This document shows positions 32,218-44,464 of a stretch of DNA of 64,000 nucleotides, in pieces. Made by a program: the position numbers and the translations under genes. The stretch is from Septoria linicola (taxonomy: Eukaryota > Ascomycota > Dothideomycetes > Mycosphaerellales > Mycosphaerellaceae). The notes below the pieces were generated by a model. The model was not told the origin of the DNA. It worked only from the letters and a program-made list of their open reading frames with translations, and did no database searches. Numbering within the stretch: the first letter of the stretch is position 1; the number at the start of each line of letters is the position of its first letter. Location: assembly GCA_024114885.1 (NCBI GenBank), contig CP099426.1, positions 2,108,001-2,172,000 of the forward strand, in the 5' to 3' direction.

Positions 32218-32735
32218 CTCGCTGTTAGTCGATTGGAGGTCATGGGACGTGAATGAGTATCGTAGACACACTGCTTATACTTGGGTCTTCGCGAAAATAT
32301 ACGCATGACAAAACAATTGCTGCTTCGATTCTATGACCGTTTGAAAGTCCACTCTTGGCTTGCATTTCTGTACACAAAGCTATTGCAGATGTGAATCTGT
32401 ATATGCACGTCTTGATCAGGGCCGGATCTATAGGCACTTCTCGGAGTGAGCTTGCAAGAGCTTTAGATATACGTAGACCCCTTCCCCGTACTAGGTAGTG
32501 ACACAAAGAATCTGCATTCTGATAGTCCCAGCGTATCGGTACTTGCCTCTTCAGGAAATTGTGACAAAGGACAAAGAACGGATCTATATTGGCATTGTCG
32601 ACGATGGCGATATGAGTTGCGGTAATAGACCTCATCTTGATTGGCAAGAACAAGTGGGCAGTGCAGGCTCAACTCTGCTCCCAGGCAGCAACGGTCAAGG
32701 TACTATATACACAGGGATTTTGATAATCTTTAACA
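32218..32735. other. Intergenic region upstream of the tRNA
   Basis: No gene supported on either strand. Confidence 0.4.
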
Positions 32736-32817
32736 GTTTCCATGGTGTAGTGGTAGCACATGAGGTTGCAATCTTGCACATCCCTCCAGGTCCTTGGTTC
32801 AACTCCGAGTGGGAACT
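32736..32817 (+). tRNA. tRNA-Cys(GCA) with a 10-nt intron
   Basis: A 7-bp acceptor stem (GTTTCCA with TGGGAAC), D arm GTG...CAC with AGTGGTAG loop, anticodon stem TGAGG/CCTCC (one mismatch), variable loop AGGTC, T arm CTTGG-TTCAACT-CCGAG and discriminator T. U73 together with anticodon GCA are the cysteine identity elements. A 10-nt intron (32772-32781) sits after position 37, the canonical place. Its TTGCA can pair with the anticodon-loop TGCAA, the expected anticodon-intron helix. The mature length is 72 nt. Sequence resembles yeast tRNA-Cys (ATGGYGYAGTGGTAGC, GGTCCTT). A and B box motifs are intact. Confidence 0.9.
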
Positions 32818-32837
32818 ACGTTACACGAGCGTGTATC

Positions 32838-32842
32838 TTTTT
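32838..32842 (+). terminator. RNA polymerase III terminator
   Basis: A run of five T on the coding strand, 20 nt past the tRNA-Cys 3' end. Confidence 0.75.
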
Positions 32843-33734
32843 CTTCGCAGTATACTTTTGCTGTAGCGGTAGCAATATGGGGGGATGAAGTTTTGCTCCT
32901 CTAACAGGAAATGCAAGTGTGAAGGCGTAATTGAGCTTGGCAAGAGTGTGCGAGGTACGGTGACGTTTTCAAGCCCGACCCGACCCTCAGCTACGCTCTC
33001 GTGTTGAAGCAGCGTTCATTCTCTTCGACTTTACATCTTGAGAGTCCTGGGGAAATTTCTCACGCTGCAGAATGGTATGCTACCCCGATGGAGCACTTTG
33101 CGACACCGGTTGTCTATCTGAGAAGCTCATCACCAAAGATGCCCATGATTGCCATCTGTGACCTTGCACTAGTTAAGCTTCGTCACGGAACGAGCCTTTG
33201 CTCAGTCTGCCGTTCTGCTTGCCAAATGAAATGTTTCTGCGGGGATAGACAGTTCAAGTTACTATCGTAGTTCTTTCACAGGGCAACAAGACACCACTCT
33301 TGCTTTGGAAAAGCCTAGCCAGGTGCATCAAAGGCAAGCCGCAAACTCGAGGTATACCTACTACGCGATCAAGGGAGAAATCCGACCACAGAAGTGCTCG
33401 CGAGAGATTTCGAGCTTGCTAACAGTGCACGTTCCATAAGCCTTGGAGGAGACATCAGACTGCAGCTTCAGCTTGTACGCAGGCTTTGTTTGTTGCAAGA
33501 GTAGTGCCTGGATTGTTCGAGGGACTGGACACAGCTGACGATAAAAGTTTCCGTGCCGTCCGAGAGACGTTTGAAGACGAGATACAAGTAAAACGCGGTC
33601 AAGTATGCTGAGAGTATTCAAGCTGGAGTCAATCAAAATGCTTCATTCAAGTATCGAGGCCGTCAAAGGAGTGTCTGTGGTTACGCTAACAAATTATTGT
33701 ACAAGTGCTTTTGGCATCAAAAATCATCTGTCGT
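32843..33734. other. Intergenic region, no feature recognised
   Basis: About 0.9 kb. Short frames on both strands, none with a recognised domain or signal peptide. The right part will hold the 3' untranslated region of the glycine-rich gene. Confidence 0.4.
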
Positions 33735-35561
33735 CTAGTAGCCCTTTGGGGCTGGTGGCGTGTATCCTGGAGGCTTGCTTGGAGAGCTGCCAGTGTTGGA
33801 GCCGCCGTTGTTCGAGCCACCGTATCCTGGTGGCTTACCAGATGAGCCGCCATTGTTTGAACCTCCATTGCCTGGCTTAGGAGATCCGCCGTTGTTGGAT
33901 CCTCCGTTACCTGGCTTGCCTGGAGTAGAGCCGCCATTGTTGGAGCCTCCATTGTTCTCGCATTCGACTTCCTCGCATGGCGCTTCGCCTCCGTTCTCAC
34001 CTGGAACAGGCGATGTCTCAGTCTGACCCGGGTATTGACCAGAGCCGGACCCACCATTGTTGTTTCCGTTACCTGGCTTAGGAGATCCGCCGTTGTTTGA
34101 TCCGCCGTTGCTTGGCTTGCCTGGAGTAGAGCCGCCATTGTTGGAGCCTCCATTGTTCTCGCATTCGACTTCCTCGCATGGCGCTTCGCCTCCGTTCTCA
34201 CCTGGAACAGGCGATGTCTCAGTCTGACCCGGGTATTGACCAGAGCCGGACCCACCATTGTTGTTTCCGTTTCCTGGCTTGCCTGGTGTCGAGCCGCCAT
34301 TGTTGTTGCCATTTCCTGGCTTGCCTGGAGTGGAGCCGCCAATGATGCCCGATCCCGAGCCAGAGCCCAATCCTGAGCCATAGCCAGAACCTGAGCCTCC
34401 AGCATTTCCTCCAATAGATCCAGAAGCACCTCCTTTGCCTCCGAAACCGAAACCAGGGATGAAGCCGCCGAGGCCAAAGCCGCCTCCTAGGCCGGCTCCA
34501 GCTCCAATACCTCCCTTACCGCTGCCAATGATGCCTGCACCAGCACCACTTCCGAAGCCGAAGCCAGCACCGGCTCCCCCCTTGATGCCACCTCCAAGGC
34601 CAGCACCGGCGCCGCCATTGAGACCGCCGCCGATTCCAGCGCCGGCTCCCCCATTGAGACCGCCGCCGATTCCAGCGCCGGCTCCCCCCTTGATGCCACC
34701 TCCAAGGCCAGCACCGGCGCCGCCATTGAGACCGCCGCCGATTCCAGCGCCGGCTCCCCCCTTGATGCCACCTCCAAGGCCAGCACCGGCGCCGCCATTG
34801 AGACCGCCGCCGGTTCCAGCGCCGGCTCCCCCATTGAGACCGCCGCCGATTCCAGCGCCGGCTCCCCCCTTGATGCCACCTCCAAGGCCAGCACCGGCGC
34901 CGCCATTGAGACCGCCGCCGATTCCAGCGCCACCTTTGACACCGCCGCCAATGCCTCCATTGCCGTAGCCATTGCCAGAACCGCCCAGTCCAGCGCCAGC
35001 ACCAACTCCGGCTCCGAGGCCAGCTCCAGCACCGCCGTTGAGGCCTCCGCCAATACCAGCGCCGCCCTTCACGCCGCCGCCGATACCTGCGCCTGTGCCA
35101 GCTCCTACGATGATTGTTAGCACGAGTGTGTTGATGCGTTGCCCATGACGAGCAAGCTCTTGAGAAGTTGAACGAACCGCCGTTGAGGCCACCTCCAATA
35201 CCGGCTCCGCCCTTAACGCCACCTCCGATGCCAGTGCCAGCACCTAGAAGTATTCATTAGCATCTTGAACTGATGTGAGTGAGTCAGCACGCAGTGACGC
35301 ACCTCCATTGCCGTAGCCGTTACCATAGCCGCCAAGACCAGCTCCGACGCCGGCTCCTGCTCCAACGCCTGCTCCGGGTCCGTAACCACCCTTGGTACCT
35401 GCTCCAATTCCTCCTCCGACGTGTCCACCAACAGTCTTTCCATGGCCGAAGCAGCCAAGAGTTGGGTCACGACAGAAGATTGTTGGCTCGGCGACCGGTA
35501 GAGCAGCAGTGAGGGCCACAGAGGCGAGTGTGAGCTGCACGAGGGTGAAGGCGTAATGCAT
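33735..35561 (-). CDS. Glycine-rich repetitive secreted protein
   Basis: Exons 35561-35303, 35243-35178 and 35104-33735 (introns 59 and 73 nt, both phase 1) give 564 residues. Residues 1-20 are a signal peptide (MHYAFTLVQLTLASVALTAA), then a short Cys-containing head (IFCRDPTLGCFGHG). Most of the protein is Gly/Ala/Ile/Leu/Asn tract built from a 12-residue unit GGAGAGIGGGLN alternating with GGAGAGLGGGIK. The C-terminal quarter changes to Gly/Ser/Asn/Pro repeats and contains a 67-residue unit present twice, each with one acidic CEEVEC pair. Such proteins are typically wall-associated or adhesive. Function unknown. Introns split the Gly tract itself, implying that tract expansion has spread over exons. 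Confidence 0.8.
33960..34260. repeat. 201-bp tandem duplication inside the glycine-rich gene
   Basis: The segment beginning CATTCGACTTCCTCGCATGG at 33961 recurs at 34162 with nearly no change, so the period is 201 bp (67 codons, frame-preserving). The near-identity points to recent duplication or gene conversion. Confidence 0.85.
34560..34940. repeat. 36-bp coding minisatellite
   Basis: Units starting CCATTGAG recur at 34615, 34651, 34723, 34795, 34831 and 34903, spacing 36 or 72 bp, with a Lys-coding variant (CCTTGATG) in the alternate slots. Each unit encodes 12 residues of the Gly tract. Confidence 0.85.
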
Positions 35562-37593
35562 CTTGAATGATATTCGACTGGTTGAGAAGAGTAGACGGTA
35601 AGAGGTTTAGAAGTGAACAAAGTCGGAACGCACTAGAAAGGTAAGTCGGTAACGAGAGGATGCTGCGAATGAACGAGCTGTGTTGATGATGGTCGACTCA
35701 AGAGGGAGTCGGAGCTGATTATATGCATTCTGTGCCCTCCGCTTTGGCGAGCTAAGTCGTGCACAGAGCTGCTTCCTCCTGAGGTTGAGTCAAGATGTAC
35801 ACCACGTCTGAGTAGCACATCCCGTGGCGTCCATGCCTGGTGTTGTGCAGATGCACCTAGATGGAGCCCTCAGTACGAATGGCGCCGGCTCACTGCGGTG
35901 CCTGCCCATGTCGGAAATTGTCCGGAAGAGGAAAGCTGTTGTGGAGTCAATGCTCCGGCTTGTTACAAGTCATGCCTGTGCTTTTTCGCTATGCTGTACC
36001 AAGCATCCAGAATAGGCGATGATCTGTTAATAGAAGTCCAGAAAGCCGTTGGTGCTATTGAAGCACATATGCTTCGCCGTTGTGCTTACGAGGCTAGCAG
36101 AAGCTGTTTCGAGAATCGGTTGCGAGCGATGCTTTGAGTAAGGTTAGCTGTTTTGAAGTCTCAATGTGGAAGTTTGAAACATCAGCCAAGAACTTACCCG
36201 ATTCATGTTACACAGCCGGCGAACAGCCACGCGAAGTGGTATTCTTGGTGGTTGTGACTAGACATCAATCGGATGAGTTGTTTTCTGGCGCTACGACTTG
36301 TAACATGTGAGCAAGCAAGATATGCAGTCTTGGGGGATATCACAAAGTGCTAGACTAGCCGAACAATAGTTGTCGATCATGCAAAGCATAACCAATTTGG
36401 GGTCCTCGGAGTCTGAAGCTTGAATCGCGCTAGCGAGACATCACCTTTGCGGAACAGCAGGTCCTGCCTCATGGCCCACGGACGCTGCCGAGGTTGTATA
36501 GCGTGGCGAGAACACTATCGATGAGTCGAAGGCGCTTCGAGGCCATGATAGCCGACCATCAACGAGCTGAGTCCTACGCTGGACTTTGCACGCGACGACG
36601 ACGTGCAGAGAGGCCTTCGATGGCAGGCGGTACGTACCGCGACAGCATTCTCGAGATCTATTGGCGAGATGAGATGAAATCGCATTTAGGTTGCGCATGC
36701 CGAGACCTCCGTGCAGAGTAGACTGATCGCCCCACGTTGGGATGGAAGTTTCACCTCTGATCGATAGGCCACGCCTATGAAGCACTTTCTCAATTCAGCA
36801 CGGAGTTTGTGATTCCTGGAAGGTGCTGTCATGCTTGCCCAGCGAGATCCCGTTGCGCAGGCAGTCAAGCGTTCTACGAGATCTGAATAATCACCTTGTG
36901 TCGCCATGGCTCTCTGCCGACCAGTGGAAGCTGCTGCTCACGGGCGAGTGCTCCCGCTCGAGCGATATTGTTCGCCGCGTTCGGATGCCATCGCACCTTT
37001 TGGCTCTTGCAGATTGAGTTCGACATGTGGTCAACACGCATCACGCCAAATTGCCGGGAGATTGGCTTGTCCTGACTTTCCGTGGTTGAAAGCAAACAAA
37101 CAATTGCCGCGTAGTCCCCAGAAACTTGGCAAGATGTCGATGAGCTTGTCTTGTGAAGTGATCGCAGTCCTTGACTAAAATGGCGATGTGGCAACAGTGG
37201 CGTAAACAGGTGCGCTCAGGCGGTCAGTAGTTCACATTGAAGAAGTGAAGCTGGGAGTGATGAGCCGATGTAGCCGAAGGTTCACGAAGCTCAAGCATTG
37301 TGACGAGCTAAACATGTCGGGCGCGAGCGTTGATGACCTGCCGTTGAGTGCTTGCTGTCTCGTGCAGCTCGTGCAGTCATTGCCACACGGCCGCAGTAGA
37401 CTGACTTCAGCAAGGTGTGCCCATCTGCCGCAGTATCAGTGGCGACTGGACTGGAACATCGCGAGCAAGTTGCCTGGTCAGCAGATGTGCATGTCGTGGA
37501 TACGATGAGCTTCGTATCGTTGTGTGAGAGAGGAAAGCAAGAGTGTTGATTTGTGGCGGCAGCTGTCGCAGTAGTTAGCGTCGACTCCCGGAC
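35562..37593. other. 2-kb gene-poor spacer before the transposon block
   Basis: Base composition is ordinary up to about 37,590, then drops sharply into TA-rich transposon DNA. A Cys-containing frame near 35,900-36,137 (CPEEESCCGV, CYKSCLC) has no signal peptide or exon support. Nothing firm was found. Confidence 0.4.
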
Positions 37594-37632
37594 GGTGCGC
37601 CATTCTGACCAGTCCGCCATATCAAACTTCGG
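37594..37632 (+). repeat. Left terminal inverted repeat of the outer transposon
   Basis: Matches the complement of 48352-48390 with three mismatches. A further patchy match (ACTCGC and TTCACT motifs) extends inward. Confidence 0.8.
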
Positions 37633-38162
37633 TAACGTAATAGCAATAAACACACTCTATCGCTTCTAATTCACTCTCTATACTCGCTGCACACTCGCAA
37701 TTATAGCTCCGCGTGCTCTAGACTACTCACCATACCATGACTATATCCGCTAGCGTAGAGAGGTAGATTATACTCTACTAGAGATCTAATCTGCCTTTTA
37801 CTACTCCTTTCAAGTTACTATTACTAAACGCACTCTCGAGCGCATACTGTCTACATTGTCTATTCGACTTAATAAAGACCGTAGTAGGAAGGTATAGAAT
37901 ATTCTAAATAATAAGGACAAACTCTAGATATATATAGGCTTTATATATAATATCCTACGTCTTAAAGATAGTAAAGCTATATAGGTTTTAATAGACGAGG
38001 GCTTTGATATTACTATAAGGTAATACTACCGTATTTAGATTAATAGGCTAGGACTATAGAAGATAGAGAGTAGTACGAATTATATAGACGTAGAAGTATA
38101 TATTATAGAAATACTAGTAGTAGAGCTAGACAAGTTATTAGTTAAAGTATATAGTAAGGGCA

Positions 38163-38167
38163 ATCTC
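38163..38167. repeat. Target-site duplication, left copy (ATCTC)
   Basis: ATCTC directly left of the left LTR, identical to 44465-44469 directly right of the right LTR. Confidence 0.85.
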
Positions 38168-38444
38168 TATTAAAAGTGGAGGGCGTGTTGTATGCTATAT
38201 AATGTTAAGGAGGGTATAGCGTAGTAAAGAAGAATAGGGGATTAATCTTAAACTAACTTATATATATAGTATAGTAGTAATATGCTAGGAACTAAATACA
38301 AAGTTGATTGAGTTAGTTATCTAAGAAGAGAAGAGAGAGAAGCAAGATATACCTCTTACTAAGCCTTAGGTAGATGCCTTAGGTATCTAGAACTATGCTT
38401 AGAAGTCTATATCTAGACTAACTATCTAGGATACATTCTTAATA
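38168..38444 (-). repeat. 3' LTR of the Copia element (left copy)
   Basis: 277 bp, about 95% identical to 44188-44464. In the minus orientation its ends read TATTAAG and TTTTAATA; canonical TG...CA has become TA...TA by transitions. Confidence 0.88.
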
Positions 38445-38453
38445 CTCCTACTT
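38445..38453 (-). other. Polypurine tract of the Copia element
   Basis: AAGTAGGAG on the minus strand directly before the 3' LTR, the expected place of the plus-strand primer. Confidence 0.7.
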
Positions 38454-41400
38454 ATGCTATATAGTTAGATCTTTTAATAGATCATCTATAGCACTTAAAT
38501 ACTAGTCCTAATCTTGATTAGTTATTAAGTACTTGCTTTTCAGACTAATAACTAGATAGCACTAACTGTTAATCTAATAAACTTTCTATACTACTATCTC
38601 CTATAAAAAGGTAAAAGAAATACCTTCTATAAGATCTTCCTCCTCTCTTATATAGGAGTAGATTGTTTAGGACATAGACTATCTAGTAAGTTGCCCTTGT
38701 CCTTTCTTATAGCTAATTCTAATAGCTCCCTAGATTCCTTATAGCCTAGTCCCTTACTTAGTTATATTCTATATAGCTTCTTAGTTCCCTAATAGTCTTT
38801 AAGGTATACTATTCTTAGCTGTAGGGATCTTGTATTAAGCTAGGGAGTAGAGTAACTACACACTAGTAGAGGAGATAATAGCTACTATAGAGGAGGTCTT
38901 TAATATTAACTAGTACTTAGCCTTAGGAGGTGTCTAGTTTAGCTAGGTACTATATAGTGATATTGTAGTTAGTAACAGGTCTAATATTAGTAAGAGTATT
39001 TAGGACTTTATAAAGTCTAACTAAGGAGGAGTCAAGTAACTAAAATCTTTCTTTTAGACTCCTCTTAGTTTAGCTCTAAGGCTTAGAGTTATCTTTTGTA
39101 TATCTCTTATATAAGGTAGAGCTACCTTATAAACTCCTAAAACTATAGTCTATTCTTTAGCTTAGTAAGACTATCTGCTACTATCTCTTTTATGTTCATA
39201 TATTCTATAGAGATAAGTCTGTTCTACTAGAGCTTTCTTATAGCATTATATAAGATATTAATGTATTTAGACTTGTTATAAACATATGAGTCCTTGACTA
39301 GAGTAAGGGCAGCTTAGTTATTACCTTTTAGCTAAATTAGCCTAATTCTAGTAATAGTTTCCTAGTTACTAAGGATCCTTAGTTAGTAAGAACATTCTCC
39401 TACTAACTCTAGGTATCTAAGCTCTCTTAAAAGAGCACTAAGGAACTATAACTGTTTTGTATATACTCCTATAGCTATATATTTAGCTTCTATTATAGAT
39501 ATAGCTACAGATTTCTACTTCTTACTTATCTAGGAGATTAGTATACTATAAAGGAAGAAGATATATCTAAGGATTAAGACTCTGTTAGTCTTGTCTATTA
39601 CATAGTTAGAGTCTATATATCTAGTAAGGCAGCCTTGACTATTCCTTAAGTATCTTAGACTAAGGTCTAGGTTTGATCTTAGGTATCTAGTTAGCTTCTT
39701 TAGAGCCTTTATATGTCCTACTATTAGATTACTAACATAGGAGCTTAATCTTCTAAGGGTAAATGAAATGTCTAGTCTTATAACAGTTATAAGCTATATC
39801 TATATTCTAATAATAGATTAGTACTCCTATTTATTACACCTTTTATTATTTAGTCTAGTAGGCTTTAGACTTTCATAGCTGTCTATTAGTAAAAGAGTTA
39901 ATAATACAGTCTCTTAACCTATTCCTATCTTAGCTAGGTTCTCTTAGATATAGTGCTTCTAGTCAAGTTTTAGCTAGCCTTACTATCTATTTCTTATTAG
40001 TCTTATTCTAAGAATCTTGTCTAGTTCTCTAAGATCTTTGATCTTAAAGACCTTGCTAAGTTAGTCTTTGAACTAGAGGACATCTTCTAGTCTCTCTATA
40101 GTAATAGGTATGTTATTAATATAGATCAGGATTATTAGGTCTTTCCTTTTTTTATAGATTAGAAGATATAAGTCCACTTCTAATTATCTGAATCCTATTC
40201 CTTTTAGCTTTAATATATATAGCTGATTCTAGTCTCTTGTAGCTTACTTTAGCCTATAGAGACTCCTTAGAACTTATAAGACTATACTAGTTAGTAGGTT
40301 AACACCTAGTAGTAGGATTATATAGATATCCTTATATAGGGTACTCTCTATAAATACATTGTTTATATCTACTTAGTGCAGAACTAGGTCCTTCTTATAG
40401 ACTATAGCTATAAATCCTCTTAGAGTATCCTACCTAACTATAAGGGTAAAAGTTTCTATATAGTCTACTCTATACTTTTAGGAGAACCTTTTTATAACTA
40501 GTCTTACCTTGAACTTTTTAATAGCTCTACTAAGCTTTCTCTTAATATTAAAGACCTATCTTAAGGTAACTAGGTTAGCCCCTTTTAGTAGGACTACTAT
40601 AGTCTAGGTGTTGTTACTTATAAGTATATCTAGCTCCTTCTAAATAGCTTCTTACTAGAGATAACCCTACTTAGGATTACTTACTACTTCCTTATAGTTC
40701 CTTAGGATTAGAACCTCCTATTTATATATTCCTACTTCTTTAGTAGCTAAGAATATAATCTCTTTAACTTCCTTTAAGAATTCTAGATCCTATAGGATAC
40801 CTAGGTTAATAGAGCTTATAGCTAAGAAGAAAGCCTAATACTCTAGAAGTATTTCCTTATCTAGCTAACTATTCTAATCTAGCTTAAGCCTAATTAGCTT
40901 TAGCTTCTAGTTAAATCTATTAAGTTCTTAGGATGCTTTCCTCTTTCTAAGGGTTTGTTTTAGGGCTATCTACTCCTAATCTACCTCTATAGTTTCTTAA
41001 GTAGAATTCTTAGATTCTTTCTTAACTTTCTCTTAGTCTAGGAATTTTCTATACTCTCCTATATCTTCTAGTAGAGGTAGAAGTTATATAAAGAGTTTCT
41101 TTCCTTCCTAAACCTATACTAATAGCTAAGGGAGAGGAGGCTTCTACTAGCCTAGACTAGGAGCACCTAGGGTACTCCTACTAGCTTATAGAGTAGGCTA
41201 GCTAATAGTTCTTAGCCTTCTAACAGGTCTTCTTTCTAGAGCTGAACTAGAGAGATTCTTAATCTTAATATTCAAGTCTAATTCTCTACCTAGCTTATCT
41301 TTAAAGAAGATTGTATTAGTATACTACTTAATAGCCTTTATATCTAGCTCCTAGAACTTCTATACCTTTACTATATTATTATAGTATCTAATAAACATAG

Positions 41401-44172
41401 TATCCTTTCCTCTGTTTATTAGTTTATTACTCCTTACCTACTAAGGCTATACTCTTATATCTATGTATACTATAGCTCTATATCCCTATACCTTGAGGTA
41501 GGAGACTATTAGTTTAATCCTATTAAAAGCTTTATTAGGTAAGAGCTTGAATCTCTTAATATTAGGTCTATTTAGAAGCTTGTTCCTTATATATACCTAT
41601 ACTTCAAGGGCTTCTAGCTAAAACTTAATAGGTATCTTGCTTTCTTTAAGTATTGCTCTAATAGAGGCCTCTAATGTTTGGATAGACCTCTTAACTACTC
41701 TATTCTAGAGTGAATTGTAGGCCTTAGTTAGCTTAAAAGTAATTCTAAAGTCCTTCTCCTACTATTTAATTAAAGTAGTAATCTCTCTAGCATTATTAGC
41801 CCTTATAGACTTAAGGAGTGCTACTAACTGCCTTTCTACCTTAATCCTCTAGTTCTGAAGAGTAGTTAGTATATCTAATCTAGCCTTAAATAGAAATGCC
41901 TATTTCTTTCTTAAGAAGTTATTAATAATCTTAAGCTACTATATAAAACCTTTTACTAATAATAGTAATAGTCTATAGATATCCACTAACATAAGGGCTA
42001 GTCTTTTAGGTCTTCTCTTAATAGACTTGCCTAGGTGTTTCTTTATCTTGCCTATTATATAGATCCTATACTTATACTCTTCCTAGTTAGGGATTAGAAT
42101 TCTTTCCTTTAGGTTAGTAACTTTATAAAGGTTTAAGAGTAACCCTCTTCTAAAGTGTATAAATCTTCTATACTATAGCTCCTACTATTTCAGATCCTTC
42201 TCTAATAGGGTAGTATAGGCATTATTAACCTCTATAGGATTATATAGTAAGTAATATAACTTTTCCTATAGGAGAGGTAATATCTTACTAATAAATAGAA
42301 CACCTCTAACTAGCTTAGTCTTTATAACTGTTTAGCTATCTAGGGAGGTAAGAGTGAAATTAGGCTTCTAGACTCTAAATTGCTTACTAAACTAATCCTA
42401 TAATATAAGATTTACTCTAAGATTAGGAACAAATAGTACCCTATTAAGTAGAACTTCTCCTCCTAAGATTCCTTTTATCTATACTAGTCTAGAGTAGGTT
42501 ATATAGAGGTATCCTCCTCCTACCTTAATCTATACTTTCTTCCTTAGTAGCTTTACTAATCTAAAGAAGGATAGTTAGTTAGTTATATAGGATAAGGTAT
42601 AGGAATCTAAGAGCTATTCTTAGGGTAATAACTTGCCTTTAGCCTTAATTATAGAATAGGCTAACTTATCTTAGTTATTATCTTCTAATAGGGAATTATT
42701 ATTGCTTCTAGAACTAGAGTAAGTTCTAGAATCAGAACTAGAACTAGACTCCTAGGCTGAAAATCCTTTCTTTAGAAGCTTTCTAGACTTTTCTATCCTC
42801 TAAAGCTACTTGCCTATTTTCTAGATAACCTTCTTTAGCTCATTATATAATAATAACTTGTAGACAGCTTTCTTAATATATCTAGTATTCCTTAGTAAAA
42901 GAGATCTTCTAACCCTCCCTCTAAGGAATAATCTCTAAGGGTCCTTCTAGTTCTTAGTACTGTTTCTCTACTAGGACAGTTTCTTAGTAGTAAGGAGGTT
43001 AGGACAATCCTTTAACTAGTGCTTCTCTTTCTTATAGAGCTAGTATATTAGTAGGGACTTTCCTTAGTAAGGCTACCTAGAATAGAATATAGCTAGACCT
43101 ATGTCTATCTTGTCTAGATTATCTCTTACCTCTTAGGACTTAAGTAGAAGGAGAATAGTGTCTATATCTAAGGATAGTTAGGTTATAATAGTATCCTTAG
43201 CTACTTAGTATAATATAGGTAGGGACTATAGGAGATGTTTTAGCCTTTTCTCTTAGCTCTAGTAGTAGGCTTCCTAAGGATTAATCTTAGTAATCCTCTT
43301 ACCTAGGCCTCTAAGGTGTCTCTATACTTCCTTGATTGTCTTATTAGGTAATATCCTAAATATGACAAACTACTTAATTAGACCTATAGTATAGGACTTT
43401 AGGACTCTATTATACTTGTTCTAGAGAATCACCTATATCTTAGCTACTAGTATAGTAACATACTATATCTCTAGCTCTATCTTATTATCTTTACTAATAC
43501 TATATCTAATACTAAACCTGTATACTATATTGTCTTTTAAGAAGTATTAATTCTAAGTAACATATATCTAAAGACTAGTATCCTACTAAACTATATATAG
43601 GTTCCCTCTAATAATTAGTTAGCTAATTACCTAGAACTAGTCCTTTCCTTCTAGCTTATCTATCTATAGCTTGAACTATCTCTTCTAGTTAGTTCTGTCT
43701 AGGATTAGAATCCTTTAGCTCTTCTTATCCTCTTAGTCTATTATAGAAATAGGTGAATAGAATGAATAATTAGTAGAATACTTTAGACTAGCTAAGGATT
43801 CTAGAGAAGAGTAATTTCTTATAGTAGGGAGACTAGCTCTAGGGGATAGGGATTCCTCGTATTTAGGAAATTACTAAGACTTAGATCTTTCTCTCTTAGT
43901 AGAGTTTCTATTACTAGGTAGTAGGAAGGCTAAGTAGCCTCTTCTAACTCTAGTAATGCTAGGTATAATAGTAGAGAACTAGGCAGGTATTAATAAAGCA
44001 GAAATACACTACTGTCTTATAGAGATCTTTACTAACTTATATACTACTAGGTGTAAACTAGCTTCGTTAGTAATACAGTTAGGGAAACTTCTAGGCCCTA
44101 AATGTTTTCTATAAACTATAAGGGATATAAGTAACCTATACTAATATAGGTTGCTCCTATTTAGTACACAAA

Positions 44173-44187
44173 CCTAGGCTTATAACC
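44173..44187 (-). other. Primer-binding site of the Copia element
   Basis: Directly inside the 5' LTR the minus strand reads GGTTATAAGCCTAGG. With two transitions it becomes GGTTATGAGCCC, the complement of the initiator-tRNA-Met anticodon arm, which Copia-type elements use as a half-tRNA primer. Confidence 0.7.
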
Positions 44188-44464
44188 TATTAAAAGTAGA
44201 GGGCGTGTTATATACTATATAATGTTAAGGAGGGTATAGCGTAGTAAAGAAGAATAGGGGATTAATCTTAAACTAACTTATATACATAGTATAGTAGTAA
44301 TATGCTAGGAACTAAATACAAAGTTAATTAAGTTAGTTATCTAAGAAGAGAAGAGAGAGAAGTAAGATATACCTCTTACTAAGCCTTAGGTAGATACCTT
44401 AGGCATCTAGAACCATACTTAGAAGTCTATATCTAGACTAACTATCTAGGATACATTCTCAACA
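44188..44464 (-). repeat. 5' LTR of the Copia element (right copy)
   Basis: 277 bp. Differs from the left LTR at 13 sites, all A/G or C/T. On the minus strand it begins with the canonical TGTTGAGAATG. Confidence 0.88.

Larger units (their letters stand above)
38168..44464 (-). mobile_element. Ty1/Copia-type LTR retrotransposon, minus orientation, RIP-mutated
   Basis: 6,297 bp between two 277-bp LTRs, with a perfect 5-bp target duplication. Orientation is minus. On that strand the order is LTR, primer site (44187 downward), gag with a zinc-knuckle relic (43045-43004, Y..Y..H..C from C..C..H..C), then reverse transcriptase with YINN at 40123-40112 where YVDD is expected, then an RNase H relic (DSNY at 39613-39602 for DSDY), a purine tract and LTR. 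Gag-to-RT-to-RNase H order with the primer site complementary to the initiator-tRNA-Met anticodon region is characteristic of Copia. No ORF longer than about 60 codons survives. It inserted into the outer transposon's transposase. Confidence 0.85.

Noticed and set aside
34435..34968. Pro/Ala-rich 177-codon plus-strand frame
   Set aside because: It is the complement of the glycine-rich repeat; GC-rich repeats open several frames at once.
35824..36137. Cys-containing frame (CPEEESCCGV, CYKSCLC) that could be another small secreted protein
   Set aside because: No signal peptide, no ATG with a leader, and no splice pair found; kept only as a remark on the spacer.
38445..44187. Plus-strand orientation of the LTR element, with AAAAGTGGAGGGCG as polypurine tract before the right LTR
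   Set aside because: That motif occurs inside both LTRs; the target duplication, TG start on the minus strand, primer site and gag/RT order all demand minus orientation.
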